Shown one piece after another: positions 24,770 to 34,500 of a stretch of DNA of 64,000 nt (position 1 is the first letter of the stretch; every line of letters starts with the position of its first letter). A program made the position numbers and the translations under genes. Below the pieces are notes generated by a model that ran no database searches, was not told the origin of the DNA, and saw nothing but the letters and a program-made list of their open reading frames with translations. Origin of the DNA: Fusobacterium varium (GTDB taxonomy: Bacteria > Fusobacteriota > Fusobacteriia > Fusobacteriales > Fusobacteriaceae); NCBI GenBank assembly GCA_021531615.1, contig JADYUE010000008.1:1-64000 (forward strand), given 5' to 3'.

Positions 24770-26533
24770 TTGAAAGAGGAAGGATATAGAAATAGTAGGG
24801 AACATATGAAATTTTTCATTTTATCCAGAGAGAGTGAAAAAAATAGTTTCTTTTCTATCTTTAGAGAACTGCCAGAATATAGCTTAGGAATTTTTGTAGA
24901 AAAAAATGGAAATTCTCAAGAAAATGGTGATATTGCCAATATTATTGGAAATATGTTAGATGATAGGTTAAGTAAAAATCCTACATTAGATAGAAAAAAA
25001 CTTGAAGTAATAATCTATGGTATTCATAATGAATATAAAAAAAGATATGGAGCAAAGGATAAAAATAGTTGCTCAATTATTGTTTTTATAACAGATTATA
25101 AGAATATTGTCTTTGTAAATATAGGTGGATTGAAGTATCTCCTATTTAGAGATAAAGAGATATTTTTAAAAAACAGGGAACATACCATAGCCTATATGAT
25201 GTATGAGGCAAAGAAGATTGAGTATGATGAGATAAAAAAGAGAAAAGACAGAAACACTTTAACTCACAAATTTGGAGTTGATAAAGGGGTACTTATTGAT
25301 ATCACTGATCCCATTCCATTAAAAAAAGATGATAAAATTGTAGTGTATAATAATGACATTTGGGATCTTATAGATGAAAATGATATAGTGGATATAAAGG
25401 TAAATAGATTGAAAAAGCTTTTTCTTGAGAAAGATGATTACCTTTTCTTTACAGGAACTGTATTAAAGCTTGATAATGAATCTAAGATCTCTCCAGAAAC
25501 TTTAAAGAAAGAGAGAAGAGGTGGAAATAGATATAAAATATATTTAGGAGTAGCCTTTTTAATAATAGGGATTGTTTTAGGAGCTAAGACATATATATCA
25601 TATAAAACTGGAAACGATCTATATGCAACAGCTGTAAAAAAGGAAACTTTAGGAAATATTGAGTTTGAAAATGAAAACTACAAAGGGGCTTTAGAAGAGT
25701 ATAGGTTAAGTCTTAAAAATTATTCTGAATATTTTGATTATACTGGAAAAGTTGATAATGGAAAAATTGAATATATGAATAATTTAATTGATCAAACAGC
25801 AAGTATTATTCACGTTTTAGATGAACTATATGAGATTGAAGAGAGCTTATATGAAAAAGATTTTAGAAAGGCTCTTAAAGATATTAACTTGTTAAATATG
25901 AAGTTACAAAATATGAAGAATAAAGAGAGAATAGAGGAGAAGGTTATCATTCTTTATTCAACTGCTTTGATATTAAATATTGCCTATGAAAATAAGATTA
26001 CAGCAGATAAGTTATTGGAAGATTATTATAAAAATCCTATTAAAAATGAGAATTTAAAGAAAAAGGCTGAAGATCTATATGAAAAATCAGCTCTTGTATT
26101 TTTAGAAAATTCATTTATGGATCTATATGAGGAGATAGCCTATAAAGAGGCTTTAGATATTGAAAGTGTTGTTAAATATAAAAATACAAGTGAAATAATA
26201 AGAATGGCAAATAAAGCTTTTCGTGAGTTTAAATATTATAAATCTCTAAAATTATATACAAGTGCTTTAAAAACTACAAAAAATCCCAAGACTATTGAGA
26301 TGCTAAATCATAAGATTAAAATGAATAATGTTGTCTTAATGGGAGTAAAGGCAGAGCTTACTGGGGATAAGATTAAAAAAAGTGCTTTAAATGATAGTGA
26401 TATGAAGAAAGCTATTGCTAAGTATAAAGAGGCTAAGAAATACTACTCTATTTTAGAAAATAATGCCTCTATATCTAAAACTAGATACAATATGATAATT
26501 GAAAGAATAAATAGAAAAATAGAGGGAAATTAA
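24770..26533 (+). CDS. Degenerate PP2C-like domain / membrane helix / helical repeat protein
   Basis: A 587-residue protein. Residues about 10-240 follow the PP2C phosphatase fold (SIIVFITDYKNIVFVNIGGLKYLLF, then EHTIAYMMYEAKKI, then LTHKFG). However, the usual GDSR is replaced by GGLK and no N-terminal DG metal motif is visible, so a pseudophosphatase is likely. One membrane helix follows a basic stretch (about 262-282). About 300 residues of TPR-like helices lie outside. TTG 24770 is chosen (7 bases from GGAGG); ATG 24764 is too close to that site. Confidence 0.6.
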   Translation: MKEEGYRNSREHMKFFILSRESEKNSFFSIFRELPEYSLGIFVEKNGNSQENGDIANIIGNMLDDRLSKNPTLDRKKLEVIIYGIHNEYKKRYGAKDKNSCSIIVFITDYKNIVFVNIGGLKYLLFRDKEIFLKNREHTIAYMMYEAKKIEYDEIKKRKDRNTLTHKFGVDKGVLIDITDPIPLKKDDKIVVYNNDIWDLIDENDIVDIKVNRLKKLFLEKDDYLFFTGTVLKLDNESKISPETLKKERRGGNRYKIYLGVAFLIIGIVLGAKTYISYKTGNDLYATAVKKETLGNIEFENENYKGALEEYRLSLKNYSEYFDYTGKVDNGKIEYMNNLIDQTASIIHVLDELYEIEESLYEKDFRKALKDINLLNMKLQNMKNKERIEEKVIILYSTALILNIAYENKITADKLLEDYYKNPIKNENLKKKAEDLYEKSALVFLENSFMDLYEEIAYKEALDIESVVKYKNTSEIIRMANKAFREFKYYKSLKLYTSALKTTKNPKTIEMLNHKIKMNNVVLMGVKAELTGDKIKKSALNDSDMKKAIAKYKEAKKYYSILENNASISKTRYNMIIERINRKIEGN

Positions 26534-26540
26534 AAAGATG

Positions 26541-26576
26541 AGCTATTGTAATTTTTTTGCAATAGCTTTTTTATAT
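26541..26576 (+). terminator. Terminator after PP2C-like gene
   Basis: AGCTATTG pairs with CAATAGCT, followed by T6. Confidence 0.8.
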
Positions 26577-26660
26577 TAATGATAAAAAACTATTTAAAAT
26601 AATCAAGATTTGTTATATAATAATAAATTGTGATAAGAAAATAAATTTAAAGGGGATAAG

Positions 26661-28004
26661 ATGATAGATTTAACAACTGGAAATCCAACTAAACAGATGC
26701 TAAAATTTGCTTTGCCTGTTTGTTTTGGAAATATTTTTCAACTTTTTTATAGTTTGGCAGATACAAGAATTGTAGGAAGTACTTTAGGGGAAACTTCCTT
26801 GGCAGCAGTAGGGGCAACAACCTCAATAAGTACATTGTTGATAGGGTTTCTATCTGGAATGACAAATGGTTTTGCTATTATAGTGGCACAACAATTTGGA
26901 AGAAAGGATGAGAAAAAAATAAGGAAAACTATTGCAGGAACATTGCTATTAGGGGTTATACTTTCTATTGCTATATCAATATTAAGCTTAACTTTTTTAG
27001 ATAATATCTTAAATATACTAAATATTTCACCAGAGTTATATGGAGAATCTAGTTTGTATATTAAAGTGATCTTAGTAGGAATAACAGCAACTATGTTTTA
27101 CAATGCCTTTGCAGGAGTTTTAAGAGCTATTGGTGATACCTTTGCTCCCTTGATGTTTTTGATAATAGCTTGTGGACTAAATATATTTTTAGATCTATAT
27201 TTTATATTAAAGCTTAATATGGGAGTAAGTGGAGCTGGATTGGCAACAGTTATATCACAAGCTTTTTCTGTGCTCCTTTGTATTATATATATGTGGAAGA
27301 GATATCCCATGTTTCGTGTTAAAAAGAGTGATTTTATTTTAAAGATAGATCTACTAAAAAAACTTTGTTCCTCTGGTTTCTCAATGGGAATGATGATGTC
27401 TTTAGTTTTCTTTGGAACTTTAGCTCTTCAAACTGCAATAAATACCTTTGGAACAAATATAATTGTGGCTCATACAGCTAGTAGAAAATTAACTGAGTTC
27501 TTTATGCTGCCTTTTTCAGTTTTTGGAGTGACAATGGCAACATATTGTGGACAGAATAGAGGGGCTAGACAACCAGAGAGAATTAAAAAAGGTATTTGGC
27601 AAGCTCTGTTTATAACTTGGGTGTGGGGTGTCTTTGTAATTATTTTAAGTTATACAGTAGCACCATATCTTATATACTTAGTGACTGGAACGGAAAATAG
27701 AGAGATTATTGAGACTTCACAAAAATATTTAAGGGTAAATAGTGTGTTTTACTTTGTCCCAGCAGCTATTTCAATATTGAGAAATGCTATGCAAGGGATA
27801 GGTGATCATGTAACACCAATTGTTTCAAGTGGGTTAGAGCTAATTGGTAAAGTGGCAGTAGTTATATTTTTAGTTCCAAGTTTGAAATATTTTGGGATAA
27901 TTATATCAGAGCCTATTGTTTGGGTAGTTATGGTAATTCCATTGATAGTGAAGATTATAAGCAATCCAATTTTTAAGATAAGAGAGGGTAAAAAAGAGAT
28001 CTAA
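26661..28004 (+). CDS. MATE-family efflux transporter
   Basis: A 447-residue, 12-helix multidrug and toxin extrusion protein. It starts TTGNPTKQMLKFALPVCFGNIFQLFYSLADTRIVG, the usual MATE N-terminus with the internal repeat in the second half (GVTMATYCGQNRGARQPERI). It should export cationic compounds using sodium or protons. GGGG ribosome site precedes the ATG. Its 3' end overlaps a hairpin terminator at 27992-28021. A second MATE protein lies at 58946-60262. It marks the left border of the CRISPR island. Confidence 0.92.
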   Translation: MIDLTTGNPTKQMLKFALPVCFGNIFQLFYSLADTRIVGSTLGETSLAAVGATTSISTLLIGFLSGMTNGFAIIVAQQFGRKDEKKIRKTIAGTLLLGVILSIAISILSLTFLDNILNILNISPELYGESSLYIKVILVGITATMFYNAFAGVLRAIGDTFAPLMFLIIACGLNIFLDLYFILKLNMGVSGAGLATVISQAFSVLLCIIYMWKRYPMFRVKKSDFILKIDLLKKLCSSGFSMGMMMSLVFFGTLALQTAINTFGTNIIVAHTASRKLTEFFMLPFSVFGVTMATYCGQNRGARQPERIKKGIWQALFITWVWGVFVIILSYTVAPYLIYLVTGTENREIIETSQKYLRVNSVFYFVPAAISILRNAMQGIGDHVTPIVSSGLELIGKVAVVIFLVPSLKYFGIIISEPIVWVVMVIPLIVKIISNPIFKIREGKKEI

Positions 28005-28021
28005 GATATAGATCTCTTTTT
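27992..28021. terminator. Bidirectional terminator at CRISPR island border
   Basis: AAAAGAGATCT pairs with AGATCTCTTTTTT between the convergent MATE gene and the unknown helical gene. Confidence 0.75.
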
Positions 28022-28027
28022 TAATTA

Positions 28028-28855
28028 TTATTTAAGTTTCTTAAAAAATATATTATATTCCAATTCATTTAAGGGAATATTAGCTAATACTTTTAAAAGA
28101 ATTTTTTTCATTAAAAAATTTTCTTTTCGAATAAAAATAGCATTGGATAATCTATTTATAATGTTTCCATTAATAATATTAGAAAATTTTAATATTATTA
28201 TAGTTAAAGAAAAAAAGCAATTATCAGAATATAGAATAGTTGCCTTTCTATTTAAATATTTTATTAAATAATTAACATATGTTTCCAAAGTTAATTTAGA
28301 AATGTTGCTATTTAAAGCTGATATTTTTCCTATACTCCAAAAGAATTCTTCTTTCATATTAGGAAACTCTTCAATTAATTTAATAAAAAGCTTTATTGAA
28401 TTTTCACTTCCAAAATATCCCAAAAGCATAATAAAATCTTTAATGTACACATTAAAAATAGATTTATTTCTTAAAGAAATAATGTATTCTTCAACTTGTA
28501 ATCTATTTAAAGAAAGGTTTTTTATAGAAAGAAAAATATAGTGTAAATAGTTTTGGTAAGTGTCATTATATAAATTTTCTTCTATAAATTCTTTAAATAA
28601 TTTACAATAAAAAGAGATATTTTCAGATGAAATATCAATTTGAGAAAGAAGATATAAATATCTATAAGTTTTAAAATCATGAGATAAAGTTATTTTATCC
28701 AATATTAATGAATCTAAAGAAATTTCCTTATTTTTATGTAATATCAATAATGCTTTTTCATTGTTTTTTATCTGCTTTAATAGAATAATTTTTTGTCCAA
28801 CTTTAAAATGAGTAATGTATGAATCATAATAAAAAATTAATTGATTAAAAATCAT
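28028..28855 (-). CDS. Unknown helical protein divergent from cas1
   Basis: A 275-residue protein, almost entirely predicted helix with repeating pairs (FIMLLGYFGSENSIKLFIKL, EEFFWSIGKISALNSNISKL). This suggests a HEAT/ARM-like scaffold. No catalytic motif, signal or membrane helix recognised. Start ATG 28855 follows GAGGTGAG; a longer reading into the intergenic region lacks a ribosome site. It shares a 147-bp divergent promoter region with cas1, where one GTAAT-like box and TATAAT face it. Its very AT-rich codons match the cas genes. Link to CRISPR inferred from position. Confidence 0.65.
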   Translation of the reverse strand: MIFNQLIFYYDSYITHFKVGQKIILLKQIKNNEKALLILHKNKEISLDSLILDKITLSHDFKTYRYLYLLSQIDISSENISFYCKLFKEFIEENLYNDTYQNYLHYIFLSIKNLSLNRLQVEEYIISLRNKSIFNVYIKDFIMLLGYFGSENSIKLFIKLIEEFPNMKEEFFWSIGKISALNSNISKLTLETYVNYLIKYLNRKATILYSDNCFFSLTIIILKFSNIINGNIINRLSNAIFIRKENFLMKKILLKVLANIPLNELEYNIFFKKLK

Positions 28856-28933
28856 ATTTATTCTCACCTCTATAAAAATATTATATACATTATAATAAAT
28901 TATTATTACCAAAAAATATTTTTATCTAAAAAA

Positions 28934-28980
28934 GTAATTTTGTGTAAAAAAAGTAATTTTTTAATAGTAGAATATATAAT
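28934..28980 (+). promoter_or_regulatory. Shared CRISPR-island promoter, cas1 copy
   Basis: Direct repeats GTAATTTT at 28934 and 28953 (19 bp apart), then TATAAT at 28975, 22 bp after the second box. The same arrangement occurs before the helicase (31446) and CARF genes (34872). No TTGACA-like -35 box, which suggests activator dependence. Confidence 0.65.
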
Positions 28981-29002
28981 TATATTTAAGTGGGAGGATA
29001 AT

Positions 29003-29980
29003 ATGGATCTATTTATTGAAAAAACAGGGACAAAAGTTTCTTATGAAAAAGGATATTTTATTTTAGAAAATAAAGATGAAAAAACAAAAAAAATTTCATT
29101 TGATAATATTGATAATATACTTATAAATCAAGGTTGCACTTTGACTACTAATTTTATAAAAAATGCAATTTTAAAAGATATAAGCATCTACTTTATAGAT
29201 GAATATGGAAATGTTTACGGAAATATCAATAGCATTATTTACAATACAAATCCTGAAATAAAAATAGCTCAATTAAAAATATTTGCAACTTCTTTAGGAA
29301 GAGATATTGGTAGAAAATGGATTATTGAAAAAATTAATAATCAAAAATTACATTTGCAGAAAATACACTCAAGAAGAGGAATACTAAATAGCTTTGTTGA
29401 AATAGAAAAAGAGTTTGATTTTTTAATTGAGAACATTAAACAAATAGATTTAAATCAAGAGCAATATAGCAATATTATAATGGGGTATGAAGGAAGAGCA
29501 AGTGTTTTATATTTTGAAAATATAAAAAAATTTCTGCCTAAACCTTGGCAATTTGAAAAAAGAGAAACTCAAGGAGCTAGTGAACCGTACAATATTGTAT
29601 TAAACTATATTTTTGGAGTTTTATATTCTAAAATAGAAAAGTCTTTAATATTAGCAGGATTGGATATACAAATTGGAGTAATTCATTCACTGGGAAAAAA
29701 TAGAAAATCTCTAGTTTATGATTTTATTGAACCATTTAGAATTTTAGGCTGGGAAATAACATTTGTTTTATTTAGCAAAAAAATGTTAAATAAAAATGAT
29801 TTTGATTTAAAAGAAAGAAAAATAAATCCTAATGGGAAAAAAATAATAATTCAAGAACTTTACTCAAGACTAAATAATATTGTTGAATATGAAGGGAAAA
29901 AAATAAAATTTGAAGAAACAATAAGAAAAAAAGCTGATTTACTTGTAAAGGAATTGATGAAAAATGAAATACATAATTAG
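29003..29980 (+). CDS. cas1: CRISPR integrase Cas1
   Basis: A 325-residue protein forming, with Cas2, the spacer-integration complex. The N-terminal beta domain (residues about 1-80) includes DNILINQGCTLTTNFI. The C-terminal helical domain carries the conserved Glu in MGYEGRASVLYF. A His in IGVIHSLGKNRKSLVYDFIEPFR and an Asp/Glu in YDFIEPFR complete the metal site. ATG 29003 has GGGAGG at a good distance; upstream in-frame codons lie in the promoter. It overlaps the first cas2 by 17 bp. Confidence 0.95.
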   Translation: MDLFIEKTGTKVSYEKGYFILENKDEKTKKISFDNIDNILINQGCTLTTNFIKNAILKDISIYFIDEYGNVYGNINSIIYNTNPEIKIAQLKIFATSLGRDIGRKWIIEKINNQKLHLQKIHSRRGILNSFVEIEKEFDFLIENIKQIDLNQEQYSNIIMGYEGRASVLYFENIKKFLPKPWQFEKRETQGASEPYNIVLNYIFGVLYSKIEKSLILAGLDIQIGVIHSLGKNRKSLVYDFIEPFRILGWEITFVLFSKKMLNKNDFDLKERKINPNGKKIIIQELYSRLNNIVEYEGKKIKFEETIRKKADLLVKELMKNEIHN

Positions 29981-30254
29981 TTATGATATTAGTAGTTCAA
30001 AAATTAGAAAAGAGTTTAGTGATTTTTTATTAAGTGAAAATTTTATAAGAATTCAAAAATCAGTTTTTATTGGTAATATCAAAAAGAAATATCTATTTAA
30101 AAAAATTCAAGATTGGATAAAAAATATTGAAAATGAAAAAGATTCTATTTTATTATGCCCTTTATGTGAAAATGACTTAAAGGAATCTTATTTTATAGGG
30201 AAAACTTTTGATACTGAGGATTTAGAATTATTTGAAAAATTTTTGTTTTTTTAG
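29964..30254 (+). CDS. cas2: CRISPR adaptation protein Cas2, first of two
   Basis: A 96-residue ferredoxin-fold protein. YDISSSKIRKEFSDFLLSENFIRIQKSVFIG matches the Cas2 pattern (YDI-K-R-L-G-R-Q-SVF-G). A second half follows, with ILLCPLCENDLKE near the dimer edge. It overlaps cas1 and is followed 12 bp later by a second Cas2. The conserved Asp of YDIS is present. Expected to bridge Cas1 dimers. Confidence 0.92.
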   Translation: MKYIISYDISSSKIRKEFSDFLLSENFIRIQKSVFIGNIKKKYLFKKIQDWIKNIENEKDSILLCPLCENDLKESYFIGKTFDTEDLELFEKFLFF

Positions 30255-30266
30255 GAGAAGAGAAAA

Positions 30267-30551
30267 ATGAAGATAATAGTAACTTATGATATAATAAAAA
30301 ATAAAATTAGAGGGGAAATTGCAGATATTCTCTTTTTTTATGGATTGCTAAGAGTTCAAAATTCAGTCTTTTTTGGTGATATAAAGAAGAGGAAAATTAA
30401 AAATCTAGTAAAAAGAATAAAAAGTATAGAACTAGAAGAAGAGGATTCAATATATATTTTTAAGGTGTGTGAAAAAGATTTTAAAAACATAAATTTTTTT
30501 GGAAAGAGTATAAACTTATATTATATTGAAGAAGACTTTATATTTATTTGA
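30267..30551 (+). CDS. cas2: CRISPR adaptation protein Cas2, second of two
   Basis: A 94-residue Cas2 homologue with its own AGGAGAAG ribosome site. YDIIKNKIRGEIADILFFYG and RVQNSVFFGDIKKRKI are the matching family motifs. It resembles its neighbour in motifs but differs at most other positions, so this is an old duplication or a distinct partner rather than a recent copy. The two could form a heterodimer between Cas1 dimers. It ends just before the CRISPR leader. Confidence 0.9.
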   Translation: MKIIVTYDIIKNKIRGEIADILFFYGLLRVQNSVFFGDIKKRKIKNLVKRIKSIELEEEDSIYIFKVCEKDFKNINFFGKSINLYYIEEDFIFI

Positions 30552-30561
30552 TAAAAATTTA

Positions 30562-30814
30562 TTGAAAAATTGATAAAAATAGATTATAATATTTCCAAGG
30601 AAGTAAAAAATATTAGCGAAAACATAGTTTTTAAAAAAAATTATATTTAAAACTAAAAATAAAGATAAAAATTTTAGCGACAAATAACAAAAAAATAAAA
30701 AAATAGGGTTAAAACACTTGAAATTTTCAATAAAAACCACTAAAAAATGATGAAATTAGCGACAAAAAAACAAGGTATTCTTAAGGAAAAAAGATAGTTT
30801 AAAACAAAAATAGC
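30562..30814 (+). promoter_or_regulatory. CRISPR leader of array 1 with promoter
   Basis: TTGAAA-17-TATAAT (30562-30590), then about 224 bp of AT-rich leader with recurrent TTAGCGA-like words (30613, 30671, 30757) before the first repeat. A near-duplicate precedes array 2. Orientation agrees with the degenerate last repeat at the far end. Confidence 0.8.
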
Positions 30815-31382
30815 GTAGAAACAATTAACCAGTAAAAATAAGGATTGAAACTGAATTGGTGGGCATGGTCAGATGATACTTTAGAAGAAGAGTAGAAACA
30901 ATTAACCAGTAAAAATAAGGATTGAAACATATTCTATTTTACCAGCTAATAGCACTATTAGTATTACCAGTAGAAACAATTAACCAGTAAAAATAAGGAT
31001 TGAAACTTATCAAACAAGTGATTGATTAATTCTCTCAAACCTCGTGAGGTAGAAACAATTAACCAGTAAAAATAAGGATTGAAACGGAATCTTTTAATTT
31101 TTCTAGTATCTCTAATTCTGTAATTGAGTAGAAACAATTAACCAGTAAAAATAAGGATTGAAACGTAGTAGGTTATTTAGTTCTTCTTGTTTGACCTTCA
31201 AGCTGTAGAAACAATTAACCAGTAAAAATAAGGATTGAAACCTTAGCTCTAAATATAGAGTATATTCCCACCCTATTCCGTAGAAACAATTAACCAGTAA
31301 AAATAAGGATTGAAACTTTTCTATTCTTTTCATTCTCAAAACCTCCTATTTTGTAGAAACAATTAACCAGTAAAAATAAGGT
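30815..31382 (+). CRISPR. CRISPR array 1: 8 repeats, 7 spacers
   Basis: Repeats of 37 bases begin GTAGAAACAATTAACC and end GGATTGAAAC, starting at 30815, 30892, 30970, 31049, 31128, 31205, 31280 and 31353. The last is truncated after AATAAGG. Spacers are 36-42 bases. The GATTGAAAC-type 3' end is typical of Cas6-processed repeats giving an 8-base crRNA tag (ATTGAAAC). The degenerate final repeat places the leader at the left, next to cas2. Confidence 0.97.
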
Positions 31383-31395
31383 TTATAAAAATAAA

Positions 31396-31430
31396 ATGTA
31401 CTCTAATAATAGGGTACATTTTTTATTTTA
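31396..31430 (+). terminator. Terminator of array 1
   Basis: AATGTAC pairs with GTACATT followed by T6. The same hairpin sequence follows array 2. Confidence 0.75.
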
Positions 31431-31445
31431 TTAAATTTAAATTAG

Positions 31446-31492
31446 GTAATTTTTTCAAATAAAAAGTAATTATCTTAATGTATGATTAAACT
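31446..31492 (+). promoter_or_regulatory. Shared CRISPR-island promoter, helicase copy
   Basis: GTAATTTT at 31446 and GTAATTAT at 31466 (20 bp apart), then TAAACT at 31487, 21 bp after the second box. Same layout as before cas1 and the CARF gene. Confidence 0.6.
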
Positions 31493-31518
31493 ATAAAGAA
31501 AACTTATGGGAGGATCAA

Positions 31519-34500
31519 ATGATTAAGATAATAAGAAATAAGATAGAAGATATAGAAAAAAAAGGAAAAAATAGTTTAATTATTCTAAAAGGTTTTGATG
31601 AAGTTACTTTTAAAGAATTGAGTAAAGAGATTGAGCCTGCATTTTTTTCAGAAATTAACTCATTAAAAGAGTTATTAGAAAATAGAAAAAAGATGCAAAA
31701 AAAACTTATAACTTTAGATGATAATATTTATATAGGACGTTATGAAGAACTACTTACAGTAAAAAATAATCTAAGTTTATATGAGGGAAAAATATTTATT
31801 TTAGAAAACAATCTTTTTTCATACTATCAGTATAATTTTAAAGATAAAAAAGAGATTACTAATTTTACTATGGCTAGAAATAATGAAGTTATCAAAGAGG
31901 AAAATTTGGAGTATGAGCACTTCTATTCAGATTTTATACTTAATAATAATGAAGTTTATATAAAATATAGAGATATTGATTATATTCAAGATATAGATGA
32001 TATAGAGATAAAAAAAATAGAGATATTTTCATATCAAAAATATATTCCAAGAGAAAATGAAATTAATCAATATGTTGAAGGAACTAAAGTTTATAAATAT
32101 TCTGCAACTTATCCAATAAAAAATGAAGAGTTAAAATATGAGATAATTAATTCTAAAACAAAGAATAGTATCAATATTCTAATAGATAAAGAAACTATAA
32201 AAAGTAGCAAATTCCAATATGATTTAGGAAGTTTAAAGGCTCTTTGTGACTTATACTCTATAAAGATAGATTTCTATTCAAAAACCAAAGAACTTAAAAA
32301 TAGTTTTAGAAAAGAGATAAGTGAGATTTTATTAAAATATTGGAAAAGCAAGGAGTTTAGAAATCTAAATTTCTATACTAATCCAGATATCTCTTTAGAT
32401 AAATCTTCAATCTCTCAAGGACAAATAATAGAAGAGGTTATACAAGAGGTTGAAAAATCAAAAAGTATGCAAGATTTTAACAATATCTTTATAACAGCTC
32501 CTACTGGAGCAGGGAAATCAATATTCTTTCAAATTCCAGCTCTATATTTAGCAGAAAAATATAATTTAGTTACAATTATTATCTCACCTCTAAAGGCGTT
32601 GATGGAAGATCAAATTAAAAGTCTAGGAGAAAAGGGAGTTAAAAATGCTTGTTATCTAAACTCTGGATTATCTTTTATTGAAAGAAATGCTCGTATAGAA
32701 GAGATTAAAAGAGGAGAAAAATCAATAGTTTACCTATCTCCAGAATTACTACAAACAAATTCAGATATCTCTACTATAATAGGAGATAGAGAGATAGGTC
32801 TTATAGTAATAGATGAAGCTCATACAGTTAGTTCTTGGGGTAAAAACTTTAGAATAGATTATCTTTTGATAGGAAACTATGTTGAAAAGATAACTCAGCA
32901 AAAAAAATATAAGTTTCCAATTGTGGCACTAACTGCAACAGCTATTATAGGTGGAGAAAACGATAGTGTTTATGAGATTTTAAAAGCTTTAAAGATTGAT
33001 TCTCACTCTATTCATATTGGTGAAGTTAGAAAAGATAATATAAAATTTGATATAAAAGAGTTTATTCCAGAAGAGGGATCATATAACTTTAGAAAAGAAG
33101 AGAAGGTAAAAGAGCGTGTAAGTGAAAAATTAGCTGAGGATAAAAAATCTATATTCTATTTTCCATTTGCAAAACAAGCTTCTGAAACTTATGAAGTGTT
33201 ACCTAAAGATATTAAATCAAATGTTGCATGTTATACTGGAAAACTAGCTGATGAAAATAGAAAAGTCTCTCAAGAGGAGTTTAAGAGCAATAAAAGAAAG
33301 ATTATGTTAGCTACTAAAGCTTTTGGTATGGGAATAGATATTCCTGATATAGAGCATATTTATCATTATGGTTTAAGTGGTGATTTAGCTGACTATGTAC
33401 AAGAGATTGGAAGATGTGCTAGAAATAAAAATACAACTGGAGTGGCAGAGATTGATTTTAATAGAAGGGATTTAAGATATCCTAAGATGTTAAGAAGTAT
33501 CTCTAGTATAAAACAATGGCAGATGAAGTTAATTATAGAAAAACTATTTGAGTTATATAAACTTAATAAATACAAATCGACATTTTTAATTTCAATAGAA
33601 AGTTTCTCTCATATCTTTACTGAAAAAGATTCAGATTTAGAGAAAAAAGTAAAACAAGCACTATACTTCCTAGAAAAAGATTTACATGAAAAATATACTT
33701 TCCCAGTTGTAGTGGCTAGACCAAAAGCTTTCTTCTCCTCTCTTTATGTAGTAATAAATAACAATAATATAAAAGATATCTTAACAGATGAAAATAAAAG
33801 ATATTTTAAAAAGATTATGAGCCAAGATGAAAATAAAAGAATCAGAAGAGTATACAGCAACTATAAAGCTGAAGAGATCAATATATTTGATGCTGGAGAT
33901 ATTTATGAGTTTTCTGTGGCTAAATATTGGGAAGATAAATATGATCATTTAAGTTACCCTATGTTTATAAGAGAATTATTTTTAGGTAAAATTTTTGATC
34001 CAGAGCATTTAAGTCAAAGAATTAAACTAAAAATTGAACTTTCTAAAAAAAGTGAAGAGGTTTTCTCTGAAATAGAACACTACCTAAATATTATGCTTAC
34101 AGCTTTAAGTAATAAAAAAGGGTATTTCACAAAGAGTGAGCTAGAAGAGGAGTTTGAAAGACTTTTAGTTGGAAAGAGTAGCCTTTTTATAAGAAAATTA
34201 ACTAATATAGTATTGACTTATACATTTATAGGAACTGCTTTTGGTGGAAAAGATAATGGAGAAAAATTTTTACGTATAGTAAAAGATCTAGAACAAGAAG
34301 AGGATAGATACACTCTTGTAAGAGGAAATTTCTCTAAATTTAGAAGTAGTATAATCAGAAACTTTACAGAGATGTTTGATAAAGATGGATCTGAAAAGGA
34401 GTTTATAAAATATCTATCAAAAGACTCTAAATATTTAGAGGTAGCTAATCTAATTCAAGCCTTAGAATTAGGAACTTTTGAAGTAACTGGTGGAAATACT

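Noticed and set aside
28841-29002. N-terminal extension of Cas1
   Set aside because: The extra codons lie in the promoter region. ATG 29003 has a GGGAGG site and gives the normal Cas1 length.
31112-31339. 75-residue minus-strand ORF across CRISPR array 1
   Set aside because: It is built from translated repeats and spacers (the same peptide recurs three times), so it is an artefact of the array.
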